Assembly: GCA_963734725.1 (NCBI GenBank)
Contig: CAVTIX010000012.1
Span: forward strand, 1-64,000
Reading direction: 5' to 3'
Origin: DASXKD01 sp963734725
Lineage (GTDB): Bacteria; Actinomycetota; Actinomycetes; Streptosporangiales; Streptosporangiaceae
Length of the DNA: 64,000 nt
A model generated the notes under the pieces. It saw only the letters and a program-made list of their open reading frames with translations. It ran no database searches and was not told where the DNA came from. Positions 18,253 through 26,952 of the stretch are shown piece by piece. Numbering within the stretch: position 1 is the stretch's first letter; the number at the start of each line of letters is the position of its first letter. Position numbers and translations under genes: made by a program.

Positions 18253-18668
18253 GGCAGCTCCATGGTCGCCACGGTCGGCCCGCCGGGCGGGCTGCTCAGG
18301 GCGAGTATGCCGTCGAAGGCGGACAGCCGACGCTCGATGCCGCGCAGGCCGGTGCCGCGCCGCGGGTCCGCGCCGCCCCGGCCGTCGTCGCCGACGTCGA
18401 TCCGCAGCAGCCCGTGCTCGTAGCGCATGTCGATCCACACCTGGTGCGCGCCAGCGTGCTTGGACACGTTGGCCAGCAGCTCGCTGACCGCGAAGTAGGC
18501 CGCCGACTCGACCGGCGCTGGCGGCCGGCCGGGCAGCTCGTTCGTGACCCGGACCTTGAGCGCGCTGTCCATGGCCAGCGCCCGGACCGCCTCGCCAATC
18601 CCCCGGTCGGCGAGCACAGGGGGTGAATACCGCGCACCAGGTCGCGGAGCTCGGTGTGGTCGTGGCCG
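18216..18668 (-). pseudogene. Two-component sensor kinase, C-terminal remnant
   Basis: Only the last ~150 residues of a NarL-type histidine kinase remain: the dimerisation end (HTELRDLVRGIHPP), then VSELLANVSKHAGAHQVWID (N box), VGDDGRGGADPRRGTGLRGI (G boxes) and a short tail. A one-base deletion in the GGGGG run at 18619-18623 separates the first 15 residues from the rest. Upstream of about 18668 the sequence switches abruptly to an oppositely oriented MFS transporter, so sensor and membrane domains are gone. Confidence 0.78.
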
Positions 18669-19667
18669 TCGGTATTCGGGCTCAACGTGATCCTGGCCGG
18701 CGTCGCCATCGTCGGCACCCTTCGTTTCGTGCCCGAGTCGGCTGACCCGAAGGCCCCCCGCCTCGACATCAGCGGCGCCGTGCTGGCGGTGATCGGCATG
18801 GTCGCGCTGGTTTACTCGGTCATCGAAGCACCCAGCCATGGGTGGCTCTCGGCGCGCACCCTGGCCGGCCTCGGCGCCGCCGTCGTGGTCCTGGCCGGTT
18901 TCGTGCTGTTCGAGATGCGCCGGCGCAACCCACTGCTCGACCCCCGGGTCTTCGCCCGCCGCAGCTTGTCCGCCGGCAGCCTGTCGATCTTCGTCCAGTT
19001 CTTCGCGTTCTTCGGCTTCATCTTCCTCGTCCTGCAGTACCTGCAGCTCATCCGCGGGGACTCGGGGCTGGCCTCGGCGGTCAGCATGCTGCCCATGGCC
19101 GCCGCCATGATGCCCGCAGCCCGGCTGGCTCCCGCGCTGGTCGCCCGGATCGGGGTCCGGGCGACCTGCACCAGCGGGCTCCTGCTCATGGCCGCGGCCC
19201 TGGTCGTGCTGGCGCAGCTGACCGGCGCCAGCAGCTACTGGCTGGTCGCGGTGGGGCTCATCCCGCTGGGCGCCGGCATGGGCGTGGCGATGACCCCGGC
19301 CACGAGCGGCATCACCGCCGCCCTGCCCGCCTCCCAGCAGGGGGTCGGCTCAGCGATCAACGACCTGTCCCGTGAGGTCGGCGGGGCGGTGGGCATCGCC
19401 GTGCTGGCCAGCGTCCTCACCAGCACCTACCAGGGCCACCTGCACCTGAGCCACCACCTGCCCGCCGCGGAAGCCGGCCAGGCGCGGGCCTCGGTCGCCC
19501 TCGCCACCCACCTCGGCGGGACCGTCGCCGCCCAGGCGCACGCCGCCTTCGCGGACGGGTTTCACCTCGCCCTGCTCCTCGCGGCCGGGCTCGTCGCCGC
19601 CGCCGCGATCGCGGTCGCGACTCTGCTGCGCGGCCGTGACCGGTCAGTCAGTGGAAAAGCGGCCTGA
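18669..19667 (+). pseudogene. DHA2-family MFS drug transporter, 5'-truncated
   Basis: A 333-aa remnant of an EmrB/QacA-type exporter that should be about 500 aa with 14 membrane segments. The first recognisable residues (VFGLNVILAGVAIVGTLRFV) correspond to the region after helix 5 or 6, so the first ~170 residues are missing, including motif A. The remaining helices and the end look normal. The first ~15 bases of any possible start belong to the fused kinase sequence. Probably non-functional, unless an assembly error joined two contigs. Confidence 0.78.
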
Positions 19668-19683
19668 GCCCTGCCGCGACCCA

Positions 19684-19710
19684 GGCCGGCCGTCACCCAG
19701 ACGGCCGGCC
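19684..19710 (+). terminator. GC-rich hairpin terminator
   Basis: GGCCGGCCGTC (19684-19694) and GACGGCCGGCC (19700-19710) form a perfect 11-bp stem with a 5-nt loop, 17 bp after the MFS stop codon. There is no T-tract. Confidence 0.6.
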
Positions 19711-19743
19711 GCACGGCGGCCGGGCGTCGTGGACAATGCCCGG

Positions 19744-20548
19744 ATGGAGACAGTGCCATCGGACAGCGCCGCGCCACCCCCGGATGAGTTCCTGCCGCTC
19801 CCGGAGACGGGCCGGGTGTTCACCGGGGACTACCCGATCCGGCGCACCGACGTCACCCCCGGCGGCCGGTTGCGGTTCGATGCGTTGGCCCGCTACCTGC
19901 AAGATGTCGCCGAGGATGACATCGCGGAGGCGGACCTGAGAGAGCCCTACGACTGGGCGGTGCGCCGCTATGCGATCACCATTCGCGGCTACCCGCAGTG
20001 CGGTCAGCGGTTGCGGCTGGCCACGTTCTGCTCGGCGGCCGGGCCGCGGTGGGCGGAGCGCACAACCGCGCTGAGCGAGTCCGGCGCCGAACTCATCCAG
20101 GCGCAAGCGGTATGGACCGCCGTCACGCGCGCCACCGGGGAGTCCTGCGCGATCGGACCGGGCTTTCACCGCGTCTACAGGCCCGCCGCACAGGGGCGCC
20201 GCGCATCTGCGCGCCTGTCACATCCGCAGCCGGACCCCGTCGGCGCCGGTCCGGGACTGGCCGGTGCGAGCCAGCGACTTCGATACCGCCGGGCACGTCA
20301 GCAACACCATTCACTGGCAGGCGGCGGAGGAGGTGCTCGCCGGGCTCGGCTGGCTGCCGGCCCGCGCCGAGATGGAGTATCACCACCCGATACTTCCCGG
20401 CGACCGGCTGCGGCTTGCTTACCGGCTCACCCCGGGCCGCGCCGATATTTGGCTGCTAAACGACGCGAAGCGGCTAGCGTCTGCCCAGCTCACCCGGAAT
20501 CCGGGGGAACCAGGAACCGGCGGCCCCACGGAAGGCAACGATGGATGA
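19744..20548 (+). pseudogene. Acyl-ACP thioesterase family protein (frameshifted)
   Basis: Two tandem hot-dog domains as in FatA-type acyl-ACP thioesterases, about 265 aa when repaired. Domain 1 covers FTGDYPIRRTDVTPGGRLRF, then LARYLQDVAEDDIAEADL and WAVRRYAITIRGYPQCGQRL. Domain 2, in another frame, begins VRASDFDTAGHVSNTIHWQA and continues to LLNDAKRLASAQLTR. A one-base indel at about 20235-20254 separates them. It would release fatty acids from ACP. Its stop overlaps the next gene's ATG by 8 bp. Confidence 0.75.
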
Positions 20549-21733
20549 CGGCCTGGCCATCCCCTGGCTGGCCCGGCCCAGGGCCCGGTCGTGGGCCTGT
20601 GGCGGCGCCGCGCCGGTGCGGGACGGCCAGGTCCGCGCCTACCATGCCAGCCTCCCCGGCTATGCGCCGACGCCGCTGACCGAAGTACCGGCGCTGGCCG
20701 CCGAGCTGGGCGCGAGCCGGGTCTTCGTGAAGGACGAGTCGGCCCGGCTCGGCCTGCCCGCGTTCAAGGTCCTGGGCGCCTCCTGGGCCGTGCGCCAGGT
20801 CTTGGCTGGACACGGGCCGGACGGCGCCGCTCCCCCGCTGGGGCTCGCCGGGCTGCGCGCGCTGGCGGCCGGCTGGCCGGACCTGGTGCTGGTCACCGCC
20901 ACCGACGGCAACCACGGCCGGGCGGTCGCCCGGATGGCGCGCCTGTGCGGCGTGCCCGCACGGGTGTTCGTGCCCGCTGTGGCCGAGCCGGCCACGCGCG
21001 CGGCGATCACCGGGGAGGGCGCCAAGGTGGTGCAGGTGGCCGGCGGCTACGACGAGGCCGTGGCCGCGGCCCGGCAGTGGGCACAGGACCGGCCCGCCGC
21101 CGCCTTGGTGCAGGACACCGCGTGGCCCGGCTACGAGCAGGTTCCCGGCTGGATCGTGGAAGGCTACTCGACCCTGTTCGCGGAGCTCGATGCCCAGCTC
21201 GCCGAGATCGGCGCCGGGCCGCCCGCTCTCGTGGCCGTGCCCGTCGGCGTCGGCTCGCTGGCCCAGGCGGCCGTGGTGCACTACCGCGCTGTTGCGGGAC
21301 AGGGCGGAGTGACGGACGAGGGATGCCTGGGCGCGGACAGAACCGCGCCCAGGCCCTCGTCCGTCACTGCGGTGCTTTCCGTGGAGCCAGTAGCTGCCGC
21401 TTGTTTGCCAGCCTGCGGGCTGGGACGCCGGTGACGGTGCCACCCCGAAGACGATCATGGCTGGGCTCAATTGCGGCACCGTCTCGTCGATCGCGTGGCC
21501 GTACCTGGCAAGCGGCCTCGACGCCCGTAGCAGTGACGGATGACGCGGCCCGCCGCGCAGCCGCCGATCTAGCCGCGGCAGGCATCTCGTCGGGGCCCAG
21601 CGGCGCGGCGTCGCTCGCTGGTGCGCGTGCCGCGCTGACCGGCAAAGGCAGCGCAGAACGTCGCGCGGCTCTGGCCGTAGACGCCGACTCGGTCATCGTC
21701 CTGCTTAGTACCGAAGCTGGCATAGCCGGATAG
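20541..21733 (+). pseudogene. Diaminopropionate ammonia-lyase-like PLP enzyme, interrupted
   Basis: PLP-dependent fold-type II enzyme resembling 2,3-diaminopropionate ammonia-lyase. The N-terminal two thirds are intact, with the PLP lysine in LPAFKVLGASWA and VTATDGNHGRAVARMARLCG. After VVHYRA at about 21290 a palindromic element is inserted without changing frame, then AVLSVEPVAAAC resumes. Three more frame changes follow: near 21400 (LFASLRAGTPVTV), near 21450 (TIMAGLNCGTVSSIAWPYLA) and near 21525 (VAVTDDAARRAAADLAAAGI), ending STEAGIAG at 21733. The combination of an insertion and repeated frameshifts suggests a real pseudogene. Confidence 0.75.
21309..21367. repeat. GC-rich hairpin element, copy A (inside a gene)
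   Basis: Arms GTGACGGACGAGGG (21309-21322) and CCCTCGTCCGTCAC (21354-21367) pair perfectly; an inner stem CCTGGGCGCGG / CCGCGCCCAGG follows after a 3-nt bulge, with loop ACAGAA. The element is 59 bp and lies inside the ammonia-lyase gene in a frame-preserving way. Confidence 0.75.
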
Positions 21734-21781
21734 CTCGCGGCCTGCCTCAGCTGTTCCCCGCCAGCCCAAGGATCCGGCGCG

Positions 21782-21833
21782 GGGATGGATGGGTTGCTCT
21801 GGCGCGGAGTTCTGTCCGCGCCAGAGCCATCCC
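21782..21833. repeat. GC-rich hairpin element, copy B (inverted)
   Basis: GCTCTGGCGCGGA (21796-21808) pairs with TCCGCGCCAGAGC (21815-21827) around loop GTTCTG, with flanking GGGATG and CATCCC. Read on the minus strand, its centre is GGCGCGGACAGAACTCCGCG, as in copies A and C. Confidence 0.7.
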
Positions 21834-21906
21834 ACGGCCGTCCCTCTCGGCCCGCTTCTCGCGGCGGCCCCTGGCGGTGAGTGGTTAGAGAATGTATGAT
21901 GCTAGC

Positions 21907-22269
21907 ATGAGTAGCACCAAATTGGCGGTGAAGGTCGACCCGCTGAGCCCGGTGCCGCTGCACGAGCAGGTGGCCGCCGCGCTCCGCCGGGCGATCGCGG
22001 ACGGCGAGGCCGGATCCGGCGAGCGGCTGCCCCCGGCCCGCGATCTTGCCGCGGTGCTGGGGGTCAACGCCAACACGGTGCTCCGGGCGCTGCGGGATCT
22101 CCGCGACGAAGGGATCGTCGAGTTCCGCCGCGGTCGCGGTGTGACCGTCGCCGGCCCGGGGCCACAGCGCAGCGTGATCGTGGCCAAGGCGCGGGAGCTG
22201 GTGGCGCTTGCGCGGCGCTACGGCGTCCAGCCGGAGGAGCTCACCGAGATCATCGCGCAGGTGTCGTAG
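21907..22269 (+). CDS. GntR/YtrA-family transcriptional regulator
   Basis: A 120-aa YtrA-type GntR regulator. The winged helix is SPVPLHEQVAAALRRAIADG, then LPPARDLAAVLGVNANTVLR and EGIVEFRRGRGVTV. Only a short helical tail follows, as in the YtrA subfamily, which often controls adjacent membrane-protein genes. I chose ATG 21907: TATGAT at 21895-21900 lies 6 nt upstream, indicating a leaderless message, and a perfect palindrome ATGCTAGCAT (21899-21908) overlaps the start and may be its own operator. The next gene starts 8 bp after the stop. Confidence 0.85.
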   Translation: MSSTKLAVKVDPLSPVPLHEQVAAALRRAIADGEAGSGERLPPARDLAAVLGVNANTVLRALRDLRDEGIVEFRRGRGVTVAGPGPQRSVIVAKARELVALARRYGVQPEELTEIIAQVS

Positions 22270-22277
22270 GAGCGGTC

Positions 22278-23558
22278 ATGGGCCAGGACGTGCTGAACAC
22301 TCAGCGCCCTGCCGGGACGGACGCGGACCTGGTGATCAGGGAGGCGCGCCGACGACAGCGCCGCCGACGGCTGGTGAAAGGCTTGGTCTTGGCGGCGTTG
22401 CTGGCAGGAGCGATAGGCGTGGGAGCCGGCCTCACGTCGCGAGGCCGGCCTCCGGTGAGCCACCCGCGGCCCCGATCGTCCGCCCCAGCCAGCAGGCAGC
22501 AGGTGCTGCCCCCGCCGATCCCGCACAGCGTGGGTACCACCGTGCTGCTGTGGCCGGTCGTGGCCCATGGCGAGTATCCCACCTTCGGCCCGCACCAATG
22601 GCCGCCCGCCTACGTGGATGACCTGGCCACCGGGCGCCTCTCCCGGCGGCACAAGCTGGCATTCGCCGGGGGTGACTTCCGGCCGTACCTGGTGCAGGTC
22701 GGCCATTGGCTGGTCTACGTCGGCGGCGGAGGCGCCGTGGCCATCCGCGACAACTTGACGGGCAGGCCACGGCTGCTGGGCCGTACCCCGTTCTTCGCTC
22801 CCGCGGCCTCCCCCGGCCATATCTGGCTGGAGCGCATCCACGGCTACCTGGGTCCGGGGGAACGGGCCAGCGTATGGCAGGTATCGCTGCGCACCGGGCA
22901 CCGCGGCCCGGTGATCGACCTGCCCCGCAACAGCCAGCTGGTCACCGGGACCGGCGCCGGCCTGCTGCTGGACGTGCTACGCGGCCACGACTTCAGCCTG
23001 GCGCTGTGGCGGCCAGGCGGCACGCCACGACTGCTGCCGTACTCGCCGCGGTCGGGCGATGGCCTTGACGCCAGCCCTCGGCTGGTCGCCTACGACACCG
23101 GTTGCCGTTACCACGACACGGTGCGCAATGATTCTTACGCCGCCTGCCAGGTGCTGCGGGTTTTCGACGTAGTCACCGGCAGGCTGCTGTCCTTCCGGGC
23201 GCCGCCGGGCACCATCGGCTGGATACCCATCGGCATCGGCATCACCAAGGCGATCGCTCCCGGCGGCCGGCTGATCGCCGCGTACGCCGCGACCCTGCCC
23301 CCAGCCCGCGGCCGGGACCGGCTGTTCGTGCTGCGCCTCGGCGGCACCGGCGGCGCGCTCTGGGCCGTGCCGTCCGCGGCCGCGGACGCGAACCTGTCGC
23401 CGAGGACGGCCTGGTCGGCGGACGGCTCGTGGTTGTTCTACCGGGGGCCGGGCGGGCACCTGTGGGCCTACGGGGTGAGCAGCGGCCAGGTCCGTTCTTC
23501 CGGCACGCCGTGCTGCGGATACACGGTCATGGCCGCGTTCCCGAGCGCGCGCCACTGA
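22278..23558 (+). CDS. Membrane-anchored beta-propeller-like protein
   Basis: A 426-aa protein with a basic cytoplasmic start (REARRRQRRRRLVKG), one membrane segment at about residues 37-55 and a large exported domain. The domain contains repeated beta-rich units of about 45 residues with Gly/Trp/Asp turns (VDDLATGRLSRRHKL, FDVVTGRLLSFRAPPG, WSADGSWLFYRGPGGHLWAY) resembling TolB/WD40-like propellers. It is probably co-transcribed with the GntR regulator. The function is unknown; a surface sensor or binding protein is possible. Confidence 0.65.
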   Translation: MGQDVLNTQRPAGTDADLVIREARRRQRRRRLVKGLVLAALLAGAIGVGAGLTSRGRPPVSHPRPRSSAPASRQQVLPPPIPHSVGTTVLLWPVVAHGEYPTFGPHQWPPAYVDDLATGRLSRRHKLAFAGGDFRPYLVQVGHWLVYVGGGGAVAIRDNLTGRPRLLGRTPFFAPAASPGHIWLERIHGYLGPGERASVWQVSLRTGHRGPVIDLPRNSQLVTGTGAGLLLDVLRGHDFSLALWRPGGTPRLLPYSPRSGDGLDASPRLVAYDTGCRYHDTVRNDSYAACQVLRVFDVVTGRLLSFRAPPGTIGWIPIGIGITKAIAPGGRLIAAYAATLPPARGRDRLFVLRLGGTGGALWAVPSAAADANLSPRTAWSADGSWLFYRGPGGHLWAYGVSSGQVRSSGTPCCGYTVMAAFPSARH

Positions 23559-23605
23559 CTATCGGTCTGCGGGTCGCGGCGGGCTCCGCGTGCCGGCAGG
23601 GCTGG

Positions 23606-23664
23606 GACGGTCGGGGATGGACTGAGCGCGGACAGAACTCCGCAGCCAGGCAAGCCCTGTCCGT
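23606..23664. repeat. GC-rich hairpin element, copy C
   Basis: GACGGTCGGGGATGGACTGA, then GCGCGGACAGAACTCCGC and CTGTCCGTC share order and sequence with copies A and B. Stems GACGG/CCGTC and GCGGA/TCCGC remain, but the arms are less perfect. It lies between two genes. Confidence 0.6.
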
Positions 23665-23710
23665 CTCGCAGCAGGGCTTCCGGCGCGGATCGGCCATTTG
23701 CCTCCCCCCA

Positions 23711-23728
23711 AAACGAGATATATCGTTT
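23711..23728. promoter_or_regulatory. Palindrome AAACGA-gatata-TCGTTT
   Basis: An 18-bp dyad, AAACGAGATATATCGTTT, in GC-rich DNA 51 bp before the next start. Such ATAT-centred dyads are typical of PadR-type operators in actinobacteria, but no padR gene is present nearby, so the regulator would be elsewhere. Confidence 0.5.
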
Positions 23729-23778
23729 CTGTACCTGGACGACCTCGTGGACGGGGACCGGGGGTAACGGAGGCAGGA

Positions 23779-24339
23779 ATGGAGATGTCGGGTAGCTGGG
23801 AGCCGGGCGTACCGGGCCAGGGCGCGCGGACTCACGGTGCGTGGCGTCACGACGCGGGGACTGAGGGCGTGGGGCCCTCGGCCGTGTGGGGCCCGGGATC
23901 CGGGGTCGGGCCGGACGGCGTCTTCGACGGGGACTGGACGGTTGCCACGGTGGCCGCGCGGGAACTGGGGCGCCGCGTCGCCCGGTTCTTCGCGATTGGC
24001 GCCCTGGCCGGGCTCGCCGCCCTGGCAGGCCTGATCACGCTGGCGGTGCTGGCGTTCCAGCAGGGCGGGACGCTGGCCGCCCTGCTCGTGCTGCTCGGGG
24101 TCCCGGCGCTGCTGGTGACGCTGGGTATCGCCACGGCGCTCTGGGTCGGCCGGAGGGCGTGGCGGCGCGGGCTCTGGCTGGAGGCCGTGCCGCTCGCGGT
24201 AGGCATGCCCTGGCTGGGCCGGGTGATCTGGGCGGTGCGCGCCGCCCTGGTGGGCCGGGCGTTCTGGCGGATGGGACAGCGGGCACGGCGGCCCTGGCGT
24301 CAGCCGCGTGCCGGTGACCTCAGCGGCACCACCAGGTAA
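23779..24339 (+). CDS. Membrane protein with Gly/Trp-rich N-terminus
   Basis: A 186-aa protein. About 50 residues of flexible Gly/Trp/His-rich sequence are followed by two strong hydrophobic segments (GALAGLAALAGLITLAVLAF and AALLVLLGVPALLVTLGIAT) and a weaker one (VPLAVGMPWLGRVIWAV), ending in a basic tail. GGAGG precedes the ATG at 23779. Its last 40 bp overlap the convergent clamp gene. No family is recognised; the palindrome upstream suggests specific regulation. Confidence 0.62.
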   Translation: MEMSGSWEPGVPGQGARTHGAWRHDAGTEGVGPSAVWGPGSGVGPDGVFDGDWTVATVAARELGRRVARFFAIGALAGLAALAGLITLAVLAFQQGGTLAALLVLLGVPALLVTLGIATALWVGRRAWRRGLWLEAVPLAVGMPWLGRVIWAVRAALVGRAFWRMGQRARRPWRQPRAGDLSGTTR

Positions 24340-25580
24340 CGGAACGCGGGCCGCGCCTGGCCTGCTGCGCCGGAGTCCCCGGCCTCTTGCTCAGTGCCGT
24401 CTTGGCTGTCATCGCCGGCGAGCGTGATGAGCGCGGGCTTGGCCGGGCTGGTGAACTGGAGCCGGATCGTCGTGGACCCGGCCGTGCTCTCCCGGTCGGC
24501 GCCGGCCGGCTCGTCTTCCCCGTCATGGGCGTGCCGGGCGGGCGCGGCCACGGCCGCCGCCGCGGTGATCCCGTCGAGCAGGTAGTGCGGGTTGAACGCG
24601 ATCGCGGGCTCGTCGCCGTGGAAGCTCGCCGTGACCTTCTCCATCGCCCGGGCCCGCCCCTCGGTCTGCGCCTCGATGGCGACGACGCCGGCGCCGAAGG
24701 TGAGCCGGACCGGGCTGGCCCGGTCCGCGACCAGGGAGACCCGCCGGACCGCCTCGATCAGCGACGCCGCGGGCATCTCTGCTGTGCAGCCGAACGCCGT
24801 GGGGAACCGGGACTCGTAGCGGATGAACTCGCCCGCGATGAGCCGGCCGGTGAGCCGCCGGCCGCCGCTGTCGAATGAGATCATCCCCTCCACCGGCCGC
24901 GGGTCCCCGTGCCCCGGCTCCCCCGCGGGCGCGGCGAACGACAGCGACACCGGGACACCGGGCGCCATGACCCGCGCCGCGTCGGCCAGCGTCCGCCCCG
25001 GCACCAGCGCGATGGCCCGGATCCCGGGGCTGGCCGGGGCCCAGGGCAGGTCGCGCACGGCAAGCCGGTACCGGTCGGTGGCCGCCAGCGTGATCACGTC
25101 GCCGGTGATGTCCAGGCACACGCCGGTGAGCATCGGCAGGGTGTCGTCGCGGCTGGTGGCCGGGAGCACCTGCGCCACGGCAGCCGCCAGCTCACCACCG
25201 TCCACCGTGCCGGCCAGCGGCGGGGCGGGCGGCAGGTCCGGATACTCCGCCGTGGGCAGGGAGACCAGCGCGAACTCGGCGCTGCCGCAGGTCAGGGTCA
25301 CCTCGTCGCCGTCGGAGATGAATTCGGCGGGCTGCCCGGGCAGGCTGCGGGTGATCTCGGCGAGCAGCCGGCCCGGCACCAGCGCCGACCCCGGCTCGGC
25401 GATGTCGGCGGGCAGGTGGGTGACCGCGGACAGCTCGTAGTCGAAACAGGACAGCGTGAGCCCCTCGGCGGCGTCCAAGCGCAGGCCGGACAGCACGGGC
25501 ACCACGGGGCGTGACGGGAGCGCCCGCGCCACCCATGCCACCGCATCCGCCAGCGCGTCGTGCTCAACCCGGAACTTCAT
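24300..25580 (-). CDS. DNA polymerase III beta subunit paralogue
   Basis: A 426-aa sliding-clamp homologue with the three repeated clamp domains: residues 1-120 (KFRVEHDALADAVAWVARAL, VPVLSGLRLDAAEGLTLSCF), about 125-260 (LPATSRDDTLPMLTGVCLDI, LAATDRYRLAVRDLPW) and about 270-426 (GEFIRYESRFPTAFGC, FNPHYLLDGITAA). A 35-residue acidic insertion lies before the last strands. The end reads YLVVPLRSPARG, close to the clamp's usual MPVRL end but extended. The context is not the dnaA/recF locus, so it is an accessory second copy, as in some Streptomyces. It may serve repair or have another role. Confidence 0.85.
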   Translation of the reverse strand: MKFRVEHDALADAVAWVARALPSRPVVPVLSGLRLDAAEGLTLSCFDYELSAVTHLPADIAEPGSALVPGRLLAEITRSLPGQPAEFISDGDEVTLTCGSAEFALVSLPTAEYPDLPPAPPLAGTVDGGELAAAVAQVLPATSRDDTLPMLTGVCLDITGDVITLAATDRYRLAVRDLPWAPASPGIRAIALVPGRTLADAARVMAPGVPVSLSFAAPAGEPGHGDPRPVEGMISFDSGGRRLTGRLIAGEFIRYESRFPTAFGCTAEMPAASLIEAVRRVSLVADRASPVRLTFGAGVVAIEAQTEGRARAMEKVTASFHGDEPAIAFNPHYLLDGITAAAAVAAPARHAHDGEDEPAGADRESTAGSTTIRLQFTSPAKPALITLAGDDSQDGTEQEAGDSGAAGQARPAFRYLVVPLRSPARG

Positions 25581-25651
25581 GCCATCACCTTCCACCCCTG
25601 ATCCTGGCACGACCCACCGACATAACGGCACAGGCCCAGTCGGTGATGACG

Positions 25652-25912
25652 TCAGACCAGGCCCGGGGGCACGCTGGAAAGCGCCGACTCGATCGCGGCG
25701 GCGAGCGCCCGGGCAGAATCGGCCGTCAACTCCACCGCGACCCGCGCGGATGCTCCCTGGCCCGGGTTGAGGAAGTCGATGTTGAGCGTGTGCTCGGCCC
25801 GCGCGTGCTGCGGATGGTCGAAGTAGACGGTCGCCTCGGTGAGGCCGAACCAGCCCGCCGCGCTCTTGCCGCTGCCCTCGACGGCCAGCTTCTCGGTGAG
25901 GTAGGTGCACAT
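25652..25912 (-). CDS. DUF6295-like small protein
   Basis: An 86-aa protein starting MCTYLTEKLAVEGSGKSAAG, then WFGLTEATVYFDHPQHARAE and ALAAAIESALSSV. This pattern matches actinobacterial proteins annotated as DUF6295, to my recollection. Function unknown. It lies between the clamp paralogue and a dienelactone hydrolase; the hydrolase stop is 12 bp upstream of its start, so they are probably co-transcribed. Confidence 0.65.
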   Translation of the reverse strand: MCTYLTEKLAVEGSGKSAAGWFGLTEATVYFDHPQHARAEHTLNIDFLNPGQGASARVAVELTADSARALAAAIESALSSVPPGLV

Positions 25913-25924
25913 GATGGCCTCCGC

Positions 25925-26683
25925 TCAGCCGGCCAGGTACCGGCCGTAGAAGTCCCAGATCTTCTGCCAGCCGTCCATGGCGGCCTCCGGCCGGTACGAG
26001 GGCCGGTTCACGGCGAAGAAGGCATGCCCGGCGCCCTCGTAGCTGTGGAACTCGTGCGGCTTTCCCGCCTCGGTGAGGGCCTTGTCCAGCTCGGCCACCT
26101 GGTCCGGCGAGGGGTAGGAGTCATCCTCGCCGAACAGGCCCAGCAGCGGGCAGGACAGGTCCTTGGCCAGGTGCACGATCGGGCCGACCTTGAGCGGCAT
26201 GCCCTCCGGCGGCGAGCCGACGACGAACGCCCCGTAGCAGTTGACCGCCGCGTCCAGGGGCAGGCTGCACGCCGCGAGGAAGGACTGGCGGCCGCCGGAG
26301 CAGTAACCGATCGTGCCCGCCTTGCCGTTGGAGGCGGGCATGGCGCGCAGGTAGGCGACCGCGCCGGCGACGTCGCCGACCAGTCGGTCGTCCGGCACCC
26401 CGCCCTGCGCCCGTGACGCCGCGGCCGCGTCGTCCGGGCTGGCCCCTGGCGCCTCCCGGTAATGCAGGTTGGGGCAGACCGCCAGGTAGCCGTGAGCGGC
26501 GAACTTCCTGGTGATCTCCTTGGTGCCCTCGTCGTACCCGGGCATGTGGTGGATCACGACGACGCCCCCATAAGGGCCGGGACCGAGCGGCCTGGCCAGG
26601 TAGGCCTCGATCTGGTCTCCGCCGTGGCCGGTGATGTTGATCGTCTCGGCCATCATTATCGCGTCATACATCGGGTGTCCCAT
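25925..26683 (-). CDS. Dienelactone hydrolase family protein
   Basis: Alpha/beta hydrolase of about 252 aa in the dienelactone hydrolase family. The nucleophile elbow is IGYCSGGRQSFLAAC with Cys at the catalytic position, the acid is in GLFGEDDSYPSPDQ, and the His is in YEGAGHAFFAVNRPSYR. VVVIHHMPGYDEGTKEITRK is the conserved N-terminal strand and loop. Starts at 26683 (MGHPMYDAIM) or 26671 are possible. The family cleaves cyclic lactone esters in ring-cleavage pathways, though many members have other ester substrates. Confidence 0.87.
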   Translation of the reverse strand: MGHPMYDAIMMAETINITGHGGDQIEAYLARPLGPGPYGGVVVIHHMPGYDEGTKEITRKFAAHGYLAVCPNLHYREAPGASPDDAAAASRAQGGVPDDRLVGDVAGAVAYLRAMPASNGKAGTIGYCSGGRQSFLAACSLPLDAAVNCYGAFVVGSPPEGMPLKVGPIVHLAKDLSCPLLGLFGEDDSYPSPDQVAELDKALTEAGKPHEFHSYEGAGHAFFAVNRPSYRPEAAMDGWQKIWDFYGRYLAG

Positions 26684-26952
26684 CGTTCGTCTGCCTCGGG
26701 CAGCGCCTGGCCCCGCCAGCGCGTGCCCATCCTGCCAGCCGCCCGCGGCCCCATCTTGCCAGGCGCCGGCCGCCGTCCCCGGGCCGTGGGGCAACGCGGC
26801 CGCAGGCCGGTGAGAGACTTGCCAGCATGACCTACATTGCGGCCGTGACAGGTACGACCGCGGGCACTTCCGCCGGTGCAGACGAAGCGGTCTGAAGTTG
26901 CTTTAGGTAGGTACCCCGCGGTATCCAACATCGAACAAGAGAACGAGATACA

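Noticed and set aside
26827..26895. 22-codon frame MTYIAAVTG... before the integrase as the cut end of an attB gene
   Set aside because: Too short, and no matching remainder was found beyond 28700, so an interrupted gene cannot be supported.
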